Shown here piece by piece: positions 44,468 through 56,587 of a stretch of DNA of 64,000 nucleotides; within the stretch, counting starts at the first letter, position 1, and each line of letters begins with the position of its first letter. The stretch comes from Lichtheimia corymbifera B2541 (taxonomy: Eukaryota > Mucoromycota > Mucoromycetes > Mucorales > Lichtheimiaceae), in contig JNEU01000773.1 of the NCBI GenBank assembly GCA_000697475.1, positions 62,001 through 126,000 on the forward strand, read 5' to 3'. Under the pieces are notes generated by a model that was not told where the DNA came from, did not search any database, and saw only the letters and a list, made by a program, of their open reading frames with translations. The position numbers and the translations under genes are program-made.

Positions 44468-46204
44468 ATGACAGAAAAGAAGGATCCCATCATGGATTTT
44501 AGATCCCTTGACAAAAAAGAGGCCCAAACCGAGGTAGTGGGTGATAGCAGTCGTATGGATCCTGAAGTCGCCAAATATGCATCAGGGGATATAATCGAGA
44601 TTGACGATGAAACCAATCAACGGCTCAAAAAGAAGATATTTTATCGCATCCTACCCATCATGACCGTGTCCTATTTTCTCCAATCGCTTGACAAGGGAAC
44701 CATATCATTTTCGTCCATCATGAATCTCCCAGAAGATATTGGTCTTGTAGACCAAGAGGTAAGAAAAGCGACCACTACGCTTCAATAGTCTATTAACAAG
44801 GTGATATCGTATATAGTATGCATGGTTAACAACATGTATTTACATTGCGGTGCTTGTATTCGAATATCCCCTCAACTGGACAATCCAACGTGTACCGATA
44901 GCCAAGTTTCTAGCCTTCAATATTTGTGCCTGGAGTGCAGTGCTAGCATGTCACGCAGCGTGTAACAATTTCGTGAGTCTACTGGTGTGTCGTACATTAT
45001 TGGGTATCTTTGAAGCAAGCTGCCAGCCGATTCTCGTGGTGCTGTCAGGCATGTGGTTTCGACGTGATGAGCAAAACCTGATCGTCACTATCTGGTACAT
45101 GATGAATGGCTTTCAGCAAATTGTGGGCGGTTTACTCGCCTATGCATTTACCCATATCACCAGTGGTCCTCTAAAAAGTTGGCAAGCGCTCTTTTTGACC
45201 TATGGCTGCTTTTCATTCATCTGGGGATTGGTGGTCCTTGTCTTCCTTCCCGATAGCCCAATGCGAGCGAAATGCTATTCAGAACAAGACAAAAAGCTTA
45301 TGGTCGAACGTGTACGATCCAACCGAACAGGTCTACAAAACAAGACGTTTCGCAAGGATCAGTTTTATGAAGCCCTTTTCAAGGATCCTCAGATTTGGGC
45401 CTATGGTCTTACAGCCTTCTTTACAACATTGCCAACCTCTGGATTGGGAGCCTTTGCTAATATCATCATCACTGGTTTGGGTTTTAGCGTTCTTGATACG
45501 CAGTTGCTTGCCATGGTCCTGGGTGCATACATTATGTTTTGCCTCTTGTCTTCAAGCTATATTACCAAACGATGGGGCAATACTGTGCTGGTCATGATTG
45601 CCTATGTTGCACCGTAAGTTGCTATTGTTGTTATGATGATGATGGAATAAGGACGACGCATTCATCTCTTTATGATCATAGTGCTATCGTTGGTACGGTG
45701 GTGCTTATGACGGTGGAGAACACTACACTAGCAACAAAGGCAGGGTTGTTGTTCAGCTATTATATTTGCTTGAGTTTCTGGGCTACCTCAACGCTCGCCA
45801 TCTCGCTCCTCAGCCGAAATGTTGGTGGACAAACAAAAAAGAGTGTGGCTGTTGCTATCAATTTCATCTTTTGGGCAGCAGGAAATGCAGTTGGTAAGTA
45901 GAAAAGAAAAAGGGGGTTTGCCCTACTACACGTTTCTCATTATACTTTTGTCAACCAAACAACAGGACCCCAAGTGTTTCGATCTCAGGATGCACCACGA
46001 TACCTTCCTGGTTTTGCTGTGCATTTGGCATGCTACGCAATCTTGATTGTCATGCTCGCTTTATTGCGATGGCACTTTATCCGTCAAAATCGAAAGAAGG
46101 AAAGGTTCCTCGCTGAGCGCTCTGATGCGGTCGATGATAAAGGCGAGCATGGCTTTGATGATTTGACCGACATGCAAAATCCAAACTTCTTTTACATTTA
46201 TTGA
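44468..46204 (+). CDS. MFS transporter, anion:cation symporter (Dal5/allantoate permease-like)
   Basis: Four exons: 44468-44758, 44817-45613, 45682-45893, 45966-46204; 512 residues, twelve predicted helices. Hallmarks of the fungal ACS branch: an acidic N-terminus, RILPIMTVSYFLQSLDKGTISF in helix 1, LVFEYPLNW after helix 2, CRTLLGIFEASCQPILVVLSGMWFRRDEQ between helices 4 and 5, WQALFLTYG and LPDSPMRAKC in the central loop, and GPQVFRSQDAPRYLPGF near helix 11. Relatives import allantoate, nicotinate, pantothenate or similar organic anions with protons at the plasma membrane; the substrate here cannot be told. C-terminal tail is charged and cytosolic. Converges on the 7TM-RGS gene with 225 bp between stops. 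Confidence 0.92.
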
Positions 46205-46429
46205 TATCATTCCTTTTCCATGTACACCGCTTGTAGTATAGTTTACATAAATCAAAATTGTATAATGATGATAATGCCATAACCCAATCATTCATTGTTG
46301 TATGCAACGTGGTCATTGTTAATCTGTAAGAGGGGCCTCATTAATAAGGTACTGTGACACACGATGTAAACAATGATGCGACCAGGCACGTGAGAGAACA
46401 TATATTATTGCTATGTACAAAAACACGCT

Positions 46430-48736
46430 TTATGCGTTGACTTTATTGAATTCATTGACATATTTTGGAAATACGCCAGCGAAAATGTTCCAAAAGACCT
46501 CATTGCGCACAGGTTCGAACATGCCCAAGGTCAAGTGTAATGGGGGTGACTTTTCTTGTTCAGCGCTGCTGGCGGTAGGATCAATAGAGGACATGTCGAC
46601 CACGATGGAATTGTTATAGTCCAGTGGAGCTGGGAACACAGATTTAGGGCACCATTTCAATCGTAATCTTGATATCAACGATCCATTTGATTTCGTGGAG
46701 AATGAGGATACAATAGAGGGTGCTCTCTTCAGCTCGTCACTAGTAGCCTTTTCAACCATGGCACAATTCACATGCTGCTGCTGCTGCTGTTTGGATGACC
46801 AAGGGATCTTCCAGGTGGTCGATACGTTTTGAGGGTTGGGTGTGTTTCGTATGCGGGGTAATAATATGTCATCGAGATCTTTACGTGCACGATGCGATAC
46901 ATTGACCTGCAATGGTGCATCTTCAATAATGTAGGTGCGGTATAAGTCAATAAACTCCTGAGCAAGATCATCGTCTTGAATGACCATGTCGTAGATGCCA
47001 TCATCCTCAGCAATGGTGGATATCAGTGTGCTGCCACCGTGCTTAATACTAGCCTTGTTTTTAGCACTGCCTCCAGATAATCGATTCACTGTATGAATAC
47101 AGGGTGGTGGCACGATGGTTATCATTGGATTGTTGGGTCCTCCTGCTGGTACTGATAACGCTTCATTGTTGCTGCTGTCACGATAATGAGCACGCTGTGG
47201 TGGAACAACGAGCGTCGCATTTGATGACATGCGTGTAAACGAAGGCCGATGTAAAGGTGGCACCGATGTATCCGCCACATTGGAGAATGATAATGAACGA
47301 TGACGCTTGCAAACCACGGATTTATGCAACCTGTCAACAAGCTTGAGGTAATGCTTGTAAAATACAACATTCTCAGAATCGAAATCTTGTATAGCAATCC
47401 GCATCAATTCTTCATTTGTATCGGGTGATTCAAGCAGATATTCAAGTGTTTCTGGTGTTTGCCGTAAACGTGTGATGCGATGACGACGACGTATGGAACG
47501 GCGGGTATTGTTACGTTCGTCGGCGTTGTTGTTGGTGCTGGTGGTGGTATCCTGAAGATTAGATGATGATGATGCTACTGAGGGTGGTTGAGAGCTGCCA
47601 TCCAATGAATGCGACTTCCCATGGTGAATATGGTGCCATCGAGATGAGAGTCGCAAAAGAGGAATGATGATCGACATGATGTGGCTCGCGAGGATAAAGA
47701 AAATAAGCCAGTTGCGTGGGGCAAAGTATGTTTTAAAGTACTCTCCCCAAGGTGTCACCAATGGTTCACCAAAGACTTCGTACCAAACAATAGTGAGAAC
47801 AAAGCATGGGATGCCGACAGCAATGTCCACCATGATTTCATTGCGGATGCCATAGCTATCTTTATACTTTCGTAAACAGAAAGCAGTGATGGGTGCCACC
47901 AACACCAAAAAGAACGCCGTAAACGAGATAACCACATAGATTCCCCAAGCACCTTCACATTCCATCACGTCGGTTCGGAATCCACGTGCTTCGATAACTG
48001 CACAGACAATGACGATCACCATCAAGAATAAAAGATACACCGATAGCGGACGTGATACATTGAGGAGGTGACCATCCTTGTTCTTCATAAACCACTTGTA
48101 ATCCTTGTCATCTTGTAATGAGGGCGAATCAGAATGGTTGCTACTGATACTGGCACCACTACCAATCAATACATCTCCTCCGAAACGAGCCTTGAGATCG
48201 TTGAGTCGGATCAAAAACCATAGTCGATATGCACGCCAAAAGAATGCAAAGAACCAGGTGTAGAAACCGATACATACACCCCACAAGTACACCTCGCATG
48301 AGGCGTCGCTGTAAAAGGCTTGTGACATGAACACGGTTGTGCAGAACACCAAGTTGCCGAGTGCACCCAATGTTGTTCCAAAGATGCTTCTTTTGCGTAA
48401 AGAATTGCGTTTCCACCGACGGAGTAGTTTCATACGTTGTAGTCGTCTTCGTTTTCGATTGGATGATGTGGTGGATGGTGCTGTTGTAGCCGAGAGCACT
48501 GCATATTGGTAATAAGGTTGTTCGATGCCGGATGTTGCAAAGACGACAAACATGACAGTAGAGAAAATGACAAAGACGGCGTATACAATTCCAATTGAAA
48601 AGTAGACTCGAGCAGCGTGTATCATTCGATTATCCAGCATACAGTGCTGAAAGGCAGCTGTCAAGTTGCGACCAAAGTGTTGTCTTAATTCATCCTCGTT
48701 GTTACAATTCCAAGAAGGTGAAAATGCATCAGTCAT
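46430..48736 (-). CDS. Seven-transmembrane protein with C-terminal RGS domain (fungal GPCR-RGS class)
   Basis: Single exon, 768 residues from ATG 48736 (the in-frame ATG at 48847 extends into the divergent neighbour's leader and lacks features). Residues ~40-400 contain seven hydrophobic helices, with an Arg/Lys-rich loop (NRKRRRLQRMKLLRRWKRN) after helix 1 and NLTAAF, a glycosylation site, before it. After the last helix come a long Ser/Asn-rich stretch, and an RGS domain in two blocks: TLEYLLESPDTNEELMRIA...VVFYKHYLKLV (about 430-465) and AQEFIDLYRTYIIEDAPLQVNVS (about 585-615), split by an insertion of about 130 residues. RGS domains switch off G-alpha; this fused layout is known in fungi (GprK-like). 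Ligand unknown. Confidence 0.85.
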   Translation of the reverse strand: MTDAFSPSWNCNNEDELRQHFGRNLTAAFQHCMLDNRMIHAARVYFSIGIVYAVFVIFSTVMFVVFATSGIEQPYYQYAVLSATTAPSTTSSNRKRRRLQRMKLLRRWKRNSLRKRSIFGTTLGALGNLVFCTTVFMSQAFYSDASCEVYLWGVCIGFYTWFFAFFWRAYRLWFLIRLNDLKARFGGDVLIGSGASISSNHSDSPSLQDDKDYKWFMKNKDGHLLNVSRPLSVYLLFLMVIVIVCAVIEARGFRTDVMECEGAWGIYVVISFTAFFLVLVAPITAFCLRKYKDSYGIRNEIMVDIAVGIPCFVLTIVWYEVFGEPLVTPWGEYFKTYFAPRNWLIFFILASHIMSIIIPLLRLSSRWHHIHHGKSHSLDGSSQPPSVASSSSNLQDTTTSTNNNADERNNTRRSIRRRHRITRLRQTPETLEYLLESPDTNEELMRIAIQDFDSENVVFYKHYLKLVDRLHKSVVCKRHRSLSFSNVADTSVPPLHRPSFTRMSSNATLVVPPQRAHYRDSSNNEALSVPAGGPNNPMITIVPPPCIHTVNRLSGGSAKNKASIKHGGSTLISTIAEDDGIYDMVIQDDDLAQEFIDLYRTYIIEDAPLQVNVSHRARKDLDDILLPRIRNTPNPQNVSTTWKIPWSSKQQQQQHVNCAMVEKATSDELKRAPSIVSSFSTKSNGSLISRLRLKWCPKSVFPAPLDYNNSIVVDMSSIDPTASSAEQEKSPPLHLTLGMFEPVRNEVFWNIFAGVFPKYVNEFNKVNA

Positions 48737-48999
48737 GATATACGCATGGTATTGTTGTGTGTGTATGGGTTCAAGGAATAAAGGGAAAAGAGGGAAACTT
48801 GCATTGTGTCGGCCCTTTATCAAAAGATGACCACTGCATGAAACCAAACCACAGAAAATGCGCAGCTGTTCCCCGTTTAGTTTATCGCCAAGTTTGGTAT
48901 CATTTTCTTTTATTCTTTTCTTTGCTTACATACGCACTACACCTGGCCTCTCATTCTCGTCCACCCCCCGATCCAACCGAAACACATGGCCCGTGTGCA

Positions 49000-49665
49000 A
49001 TGCCAGGTGATCCGTCATATGCAATTCACACTCTCTATCAACTGAAATGCCGGGTTGCTGCTGGTCAACGTCCCATTCTCACCCATGTCATGCGGGCTAT
49101 CCAATACGAGATCAACCATAACCATGACTACAATGCTGCCGAAGAGCTGTTCCGTGACTTACTCCTCATGCTAAATCTCGAACGCATCGACGAGGTTGCG
49201 CCTACTTTGTTGGAGGACGACGTCGACACTCTATCTTCTGTGAGACGATCTGTCTACTCGGAGTTGGATATTGCATGCTTCCAAAAGTCCATTGGCAAGT
49301 TAATACGGGCAGCACCACAACCAAGGATAGCCTTAAAGTATGTTTGTTACCTCTTTCGACTTGATCCACCAATGCGAAACGAGCGGATCGAGAATACTGC
49401 GTTGATCGATGTGATTCGAGTCTATGCCCGTGCACGCGGTGAATACCTGGTCAAGGCTCTGGATTTTGTGGAAATTGGTGTCGAACGTGGCCTTGCTGTC
49501 CCTCACAATAGACGTATTAAACATCATCTCAATGACGACGCATTCCAAGTCGCTTGCCATCCCATCTTACGTCACAATCGCCTTCGCTTCTCTGATGATG
49601 GTACCATGATCCTTCCTGTCGTCGAACATGCCCATGATATTTACCGCCGTCGGATCATTCAATAG
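49000..49665 (+). CDS. Helical protein, unknown function
   Basis: Single exon, 221 residues from ATG 49000. An upstream in-frame ATG (48757) would place the N-terminus inside the divergent promoter and give a disordered leader, so it is not preferred. The protein is mostly helical, with AAEELFRDLLLMLNLERIDEVAPTLLE, CFQKSIGKLIRAAPQPRIALKYVCYLF and a basic C-terminal part (HDIYRRRIIQ). No cysteine cluster, signal peptide or membrane segment. TPR/HEAT-like helix pairing is possible, but no consensus was recognised. 263 bp separate it from the divergent 7TM-RGS start. Confidence 0.6.
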   Translation: MPGDPSYAIHTLYQLKCRVAAGQRPILTHVMRAIQYEINHNHDYNAAEELFRDLLLMLNLERIDEVAPTLLEDDVDTLSSVRRSVYSELDIACFQKSIGKLIRAAPQPRIALKYVCYLFRLDPPMRNERIENTALIDVIRVYARARGEYLVKALDFVEIGVERGLAVPHNRRIKHHLNDDAFQVACHPILRHNRLRFSDDGTMILPVVEHAHDIYRRRIIQ

Positions 49666-51230
49666 GATTATTATATCATTTGTATATACGTAGTATACTC
49701 TTTCCACCAGATCCCATTATTTGCATATCCCCAGAGGAATAAATTAGCCACCTTCTTTTTCTAATTCAATCATGTTATGTGAGTTTAGCAAGATGACACG
49801 TGCTACTTCATTTTTGCATAAAATAGGTGTAATGATGATGGAAGAGAAAAGATGACACTATTACGTTATAACGGGTTTTATTGCTTGAATCGGGTATCAA
49901 CTACTATCGATTCGATTGTACGACGCTATGTATCCCAGGTATTAACACGCAATCAAAATGCAGCAGGAATATATCGCTTTGGTTACATCCTCAATCACCA
50001 ACATGGCAACAGCATAGAGCCAATGAGCTTCTTTACATAAGAAATCACCGATCTGATAGCAATGGCCGTGCGCGCTGTCGTTTATTTCATAGGCCGACTG
50101 AGAATGGCTGTGTTACAAGGGCAAGCATTCTTGGCAGCTGACTTTTTTGGGGTAATAATACAATTACGAGAGTCACCATTTTGTGGAATCATCTGATGTT
50201 TCTTAAACGAGAGAGGCTGGTGTTATTTATTTGTAATGGTGATAGAGCACATATTCACAAACACTGATGAAAAAACATTCACTGTGTACTGTACACAAAC
50301 AAAAAGAGGGGGGAAAGGGAGGAATGAAGGCTAGTATTGCGCGCACATGGTACATACATAGCGTGTTGATCTTTGTGATGTTCCGCAGTTTCCATTCATT
50401 TAAACATCCCATATCAGAGACAGCACATGCCACATGAAAAGAAAGAGTAAAACGCCAAGCCTGCTGATGGTATCATCACGTAACGAATGGCCCCCGTTTA
50501 CCCGCAACAACTACCATGTCAATTCTTTGCCAGCATCATCGGAGGGAGATTTATCAGGCAAGCATGCGAAAAGTGGGTAAATAAGTTATAAAAAGTTGAG
50601 AGAACACAAAAAGCCAAGTGTGTCACGAATAAAGAGAGGTTATCATCCCACATGATGAAAGGATTATGAATCATTCCATACAATGAGATGTACTCTTGGA
50701 CACTTACGCATTTTCATTGCTTGTGTTCACCAAAAAGTGAAACAAAAATATAGTTTGGGGGTACATTGTAAGCAAGCAGGGGTAACAAAGGTGAGTGTTG
50801 TTGTTAATAGAATACCCTTTCTCCCCCCCTTTCCCCCCTTGCTTCCTCCATCCTTTTTTCCTTTGTGACAAAGCATCATTTGTAATGTCATGCAATGTAC
50901 TTTATGTTGACGTTACTATCCTAGAAATCTTCAACTACATAGCAAGATGCTGCTGCTCTTTTTAAGATGTGATGAGATGTATCAACGACCCGATTGCTGA
51001 GATATACTACTGTATTCGGGATTTCGGAGGACTTTGACCGATAATGCAAATGTGTCTATTCCCTCTATACCGGGTGCACGTTGTCCTTGCAGGCCACCCA
51101 ACAAGCTTTGCCATTTCCGAGGATTCGCTCACTTTATGCGCCACAAAGTCATTTTTAAATTAGGTTTTCCCTCGTCTCTTTTTTTTCCATCATCACACGC
51201 ATTTTTCCCTTTTACCTCGTCCACCATTTC
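49666..51230. other. 1.6-kb intergenic, no gene seen
   Basis: Low-complexity pyrimidine runs around 50820-50860 and 51175-51220 and short open frames only. The last CT-rich stretch precedes the BTB/CAP-Gly start and looks like its leader. No RNA gene features were seen. Confidence 0.4.
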
Positions 51231-54121
51231 ATGCTCCATAGCTCTTCCATCGATATACAACGTACGCTGAGAAAGTTATTGTCCAGTGCACAACACTATG
51301 CAGCCGATGTATGCTTTGAATATCCTGATAACAACAATCTATGGGCTCATCGAGGTAGGTTCATGTCCTCATTGCGTTGCTAGTTACTAATGGGCTCCAT
51401 TGCTTTTTCATTAGCGATAATCCTTGCTCGTGCACCCAAAGCCTTTATCTCTCAACACTTGCCTGAGTTATTACATGCATCCACCAATAGCAACAGCAGC
51501 AGCAGCACGAGTGATGGACGTGTTGTTGTATACAAGGACCCTATTTTGCCTTATCGCACGCTCGCACCGCTGTTGGAATTTTGGTACACGGCCGAGATTC
51601 AACCCACCACTGAAGAATACAACACTGCAACATCACCTATCGAATCCACCTTATCATTATCCAGTACACAAAGCAGTGTATCCTCCATGAGTGTATCCAC
51701 CAATGATGGAGATGAAATCCTCCGAGGGATTCGTGAGGAAGAACAGCTGCTTGGTACACCACTGCTCATGATGCCATCATGTGATAACCCACTTGTTGCG
51801 GTAAATCCACTGGATCAACTCGTGGCCGACATCACCCGCATGTACAAACATCAGCTTGCTGCTGATGTCACTATCCTTCTTTATGCTGCAGGCGTCTCCT
51901 CCTCGTCGTCGTTCAACAATGCCAGTAGTCGAAGTAGTACCATATCCGCTTGTGCAACAACCTCATTTGCAGTACACCGTTGTATCCTCGCTGCCCAATC
52001 CTCTTATTTTCATGCCATGTTTTGCAAGGAATTCTGTGAAGCATCCAGCCCTGTCGTTTATTTACCAAGCGATGTATTTACACCTGATGCATTTCAAGTC
52101 ATTCTCGATTACTACTATACCGGCCGTATACAACTTGCTTTGAGGAATGATGATGATGATGATGATGATGATGACGATGAGGGTGGCGGTGATACTACAA
52201 CTACTACTACCAGTTCACAACAACGCTCATTACTTCCAACCCATGATGGACATCGATTGACACAAAAGATCCTTATGATGCGTATCTTCCAGGATGCATT
52301 CCGAGTAGCCGAATACCTTGGCCAATACGAGACTGTGTGTCAGGCTCTGATGCAAGCAATGGCTGATATACTCAAGCAATACAAGTGCACGTGTCGTGAC
52401 TGTGCAGCTTTATTACCATCCATGCTGTGGTTCGCCGATCGGTATGTGCCTGACCTACGTGCACACATTATTTCATTATACACCGATCCAGCATATGCAC
52501 TTGCGACATTATGGCCTGCTCATACATTTGGCGTATTGATCGAATCCAAACCAGCCTTGGGAACTGAGCTTGTAGAACGCATGAAAAGCACCAACATCAA
52601 AAAGCAGACAGCCATCCAAGTCCTTGAAGCACTTCATCTTTCTCTTGCACGAGTACGCAATCCAACGGTGCGTGAGATTGTGGAGAAGCAGCTTGTGAAT
52701 CATACGGTGCAAATGATATCTGACAATTTCGAGTTTTATTGTGTCGAGTATCCAATTCTTCTCTCATGTGTGGATGGCATTGCCGTGGGATCCGTTGACT
52801 TTTTGGAGTTTTTATTAATGCAAGTCGTGCAGCATGGTATCAACGAACGCAACGCTGGTGGACTCTACCAAGGCATAGTGGGCGATCTTATTGGCCGACA
52901 CCAGGAAATAGATGTGGATAGCGTTGTTGATAATGTTCTAATGGATGCACGTCAACAATGCATCGATTACATTGCCAAACACTGGAGCAGCATCAAATCT
53001 CAAGGTGGTTTCCGTGGTGTCGACAAGGAAATGATGCGTCGTCTTTCAGAGGATCTTGATGTTTCATATCGAACTCTCACCAAACATACTCTGGATGCTG
53101 AAATTGCTTCCTTGTTTAGCTTCAAGTCACGTAAACGCAGCTTTGGTGATCTCAGAGGCCGTCGCAATAGTACATGCTCTAATGCAAGTAATGGCAGTGC
53201 AGGTGGTGGTGGATATCATTCACGACGTCGTTTATCCTTGCTCAGTCTCAGAAGCCGACGCTCACATGAAAGTCTGGCACCGGTTCATCGCACCATTTCA
53301 ACACCTTCTCCAAGCAAATTCCCCAACCTTATACCATCACGTTCTTTACCCACCAAATCATCATCATCAGCATCAACATCTCGTTCTTCAACTACAACAA
53401 CTACGACCCACAACAATGCCAATAGTCATTATCAACAAGCTGACAAATCACCTGATATGTCACAATGTTCAATTTCTTCCGCAGCTCTCATTGACGCTTT
53501 GCTACCCATTGAATCCGCTTCACCATCATCAGCAAATAGTAGACGTAGTATGAGCAACAATAGCATCAAGAATGGATCTTCTCAACCTACGACTAGCAAC
53601 ACAGGTGCGGGTCGACCTACACGCCTCCGTTTTGAATTACCAAAGATACCACAGCGTCCTATTGTTGCTGCTCCCAATCGACTCATCTTGCAGAAAAAGT
53701 CGGAAAAGAAAAAGAAGAAACGCAGTCGATCACCTTTACGTTACTACCGCTTTGGATTTGGATATGACAGCAGTGACGAAGATGAAGATTTGCCACAAGT
53801 CCCAGTATTGGGTGCTCGAGTAAGGCTCTTACGTCGTCCATTACCAATGACAGGCACCATCAAGTTCATTGGCCCTGTGCATTTTGCAAGAGGTATTTAT
53901 GTCGGGATCGAGTTGGAAAGTCGATGTAAGTGGCTAGCTGCATATACGCATGCATCAGAATGATCGATTAACCTATTTTCCATGTAGTGGGTAGCCATGA
54001 TGGAACATTGGAAGGGCATCGCTACTTTAGTACCAATCAACAACGAGGCACATTTTGCAAGTTGGACGATTTCAAGATCATCTCGCTTCCTGCATCAGCA
54101 ACAGCAGCATCATCTGCATAG
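51231..54121 (+). CDS. BTB/POZ protein with C-terminal CAP-Gly domain
   Basis: Three exons (51231-51354, 51415-53925, 53988-54121) give 922 residues. First BTB half-domain at the N-terminus (HYAADVCFEYP, WAHRAIILARAPKAF), a second, full BTB around 185-300 (ADVTILLYA, FAVHRCILAAQSSYFHAMF, VFTPDAFQVILDYYYTG) broken by a run of about eleven aspartates (residues ~285-296). The following helical BACK-like part has CRDCAALLPSMLWFADRYVPDLRAHI. A long Ser/Thr/Arg-rich linker leads to a CAP-Gly domain (about 830-905: LGARVRLLRRPLPMTGTIKF, GIYVGIELE, LGSHDGTLEGHRYF). BTB could recruit Cul3; CAP-Gly binds EEY/F tails of tubulin or plus-end proteins, so it may be a microtubule-linked ubiquitin adaptor (inference). 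Confidence 0.88.
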
Positions 54122-54215
54122 TTTGTTATGTGTGTAAATATATATAGATAACCTTCTCACATGTGTTTATATTATAAAGAATATATTACTTTGCATACTA
54201 TCGACAATCATAACG

Positions 54216-56587
54216 CTAATCTGAGGATGTTAAAACTGCTGCATACACCAATTGTTGTGGTCCACCATTTCCACCAGCGACCTTGAATGTCTCAAACTTG
54301 GGAGTGGCACCATTGATCTTGCAAGCAGGTGGAGTAGACGGTGTGTTGCCTCGTGTAAACAAATACTGACCACAACCAACATAAACGGTGTGTTTTCGGG
54401 TATTGTCTTTATGGAAGACAAGTTCAACCCCTTCCTTGCAGTCTTTGTTGCAAGGAGAAAGGGATGTGATCTCGGCACCAGGTACAATGTGGCTATTGGA
54501 TCCAAGGAAGGTAACTTGATTTTGCTCCACATTTTCTTGTTTGGGTAGGTGCATGAATGTCTTTGTCTCATGCTCTTTGAGGCTGATACGAGAACCAGGG
54601 TGGTAAAAGAGTGGGGTCGTTTTGTGACGGAAAAATCCAATCAGAGACGTGCGTTTGGTCATGTGCATTTCATTGTCTGTAGCAAACAACAGCTGATCTT
54701 GGCTTCGGGATGGCAATGTCACTGACACATCATCATCCGACAAGTTGGCAAAGACTGTATAAGCACGACCTTCGTACTCAAATTGGATGCGGTACACCGT
54801 TGGCTGGATTTCACGCACGCATTTCACCTTGGCAACCACTTTGGGGAAGGTTGCTCGGTATAAGAGGTGTTCATCTTTACCATAGTCGCCCACATTATCG
54901 GATGAAAACACAAGTGCACCAAGAATGTTGTTCAATACCGATAGCGTATATCGCTCCTCTGGATTAAGCTTGTTCTTGTTGTCACGTAAAATGATCACAT
55001 CAGGGTCGTTGCCAAACATGCGATCTGACATTGTCCATCGGTTCAAGGTTGATGTAAGCGAATTGGCTGTCGATACACGTTCACGCACATGCAGGTACTT
55101 GAGTTTGCTATCTGCAAACCATGTCATGGTTGATATAAGAGGATCCGTGTACATACATTGATAGGAACTTACCTTCCCACCATGGGGCAACATCTGAACC
55201 AACACGACAATAATCTGCATTACGCCATGCACATGCCAATGGCACACCACAGCCTAATAGCAAGCGATCGTCGCCTGTCAAATCACGCACCAGTTGCATA
55301 GCATCCCACATGATCTCTCCACGTGATTTACCTATGAATGTATATATATGAATAAAACGTACCAAGAGCTTATTATTCATGCTTACCCAATCGTGGGATC
55401 ATTGCAGCAGCAAACAAAAAGTCGAGCTTGACCATGCCAAAACCCCATTCCCGTAAGACGGTATCAAAGACAACCTTTAGATGTGCGCGTGCCTCTTCAT
55501 TGTACATGTCAAGTGCATAGAAACCACCCCAGTTGGGTCCAGCGACAACGGGTTTCTCGGTGGCTGGATCTTTGATAAGCCAATCTGGATGTTCCGAAGC
55601 AAGCTTGCTATTAAATGCCACTGCATACGGTGCGAGCCATAGTCCAGGGGTATAGCCAGCTTCCTTAATCTTGGCTGCAATGGGCTTGAGACCCTTGGGG
55701 AACTTGTCATTGATCACGAGCCAGTCGCCAACAGCGTTTTGAAATCCATCATCGATTTGAAAGATCTGGAGTCGATACTTGTGTTCTTGTAACGCCTGCA
55801 AGTTGCGTAGCACAATGTCCTCACTCACATCACCGTAGTAGTTGTACCACGATGTCCATCCGATGACATGCTGTGTTTGCTGCTGTACACGTCTGTCGGT
55901 AAAGTAACTTGCATAAGCGTCCCACAATGTACCAGCATCACGCCCCTTGCTTATGAACAATCGCACCAAATCGATCGATTGGTTGCTATCCACTTGCTTG
56001 CCCACGATATCCTTGTAGATCGAGAACCCATTGCTAGTGAAATCGGCTTTGAGATAGGTGTATCCAAGATTCTCTGTCAGTGATCCATAGAAATAGAGTG
56101 TGTCGTCTTCATCATCCTTTTTACGCAAATGCGTGTAGGTGCTCGAATGAATATGACCCGTTTCACCAGAGTGCTGGAAAAAGTCATAGTCGCCTTGAAG
56201 GTTGTATTGGGTCAAATAGGCTACCGTAGATCGAATGGGTGCAATCCGGTCTTCAGCTCCCAGCTCACGTGCTTGACTCCAGCTCTGGAATCCATTGGCA
56301 AGCATTCGCATCTCCTTGAGATCCACCGTGGTTTTGTATTTGCTTTCAAAATGAAGCAACTCTAGAGGTTTGAGCGCCTTGACTTGGATCGATAAAATCT
56401 TGCTATCATCATTGTCGGTTGTTGCATTATTGGTTGTGGTGCTGACATGGATGTCGTCATTTAAAAAGGGCTGATCAGGTCGCAAAGCAATATCCTTAAG
56501 CTCGACACGATACTCTCGCCCATTACGATAGGCAATATCGATATGTGCAACTGTAGTGTCAACCAAAGGGGCGGATTCAATGGTCAT
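54216..56587 (-). CDS. GH36-type alpha-galactosidase (clan GH-D), intracellular
   Basis: Three exons (56587-55387, 55331-55173, 55111-54216) give 751 residues. N-terminal beta-rich domain with GFQSWSQARELGAEDRI, then a (beta/alpha)8 barrel: WTSWYNYYGDVSED, FQIDDGFQNAVGDW, YTPGLWLAPYAV, then the nucleophile Asp389 in GMVKLDFLFAA and the acid/base Asp447 in CRVGSDVAPWWEG, and the C-terminal beta domain. These motifs match GH36/GH27-clan alpha-galactosidases that release alpha-galactose from oligosaccharides. No signal peptide, so it probably acts on imported sugars. Its stop is 95 bp from that of the convergent BTB gene. Confidence 0.9.

Noticed and set aside
48757..48999. N-terminal extension of the helical protein at 49000
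   Set aside because: It would overlap the divergent promoter and encodes low-quality mixed sequence with no conserved feature.
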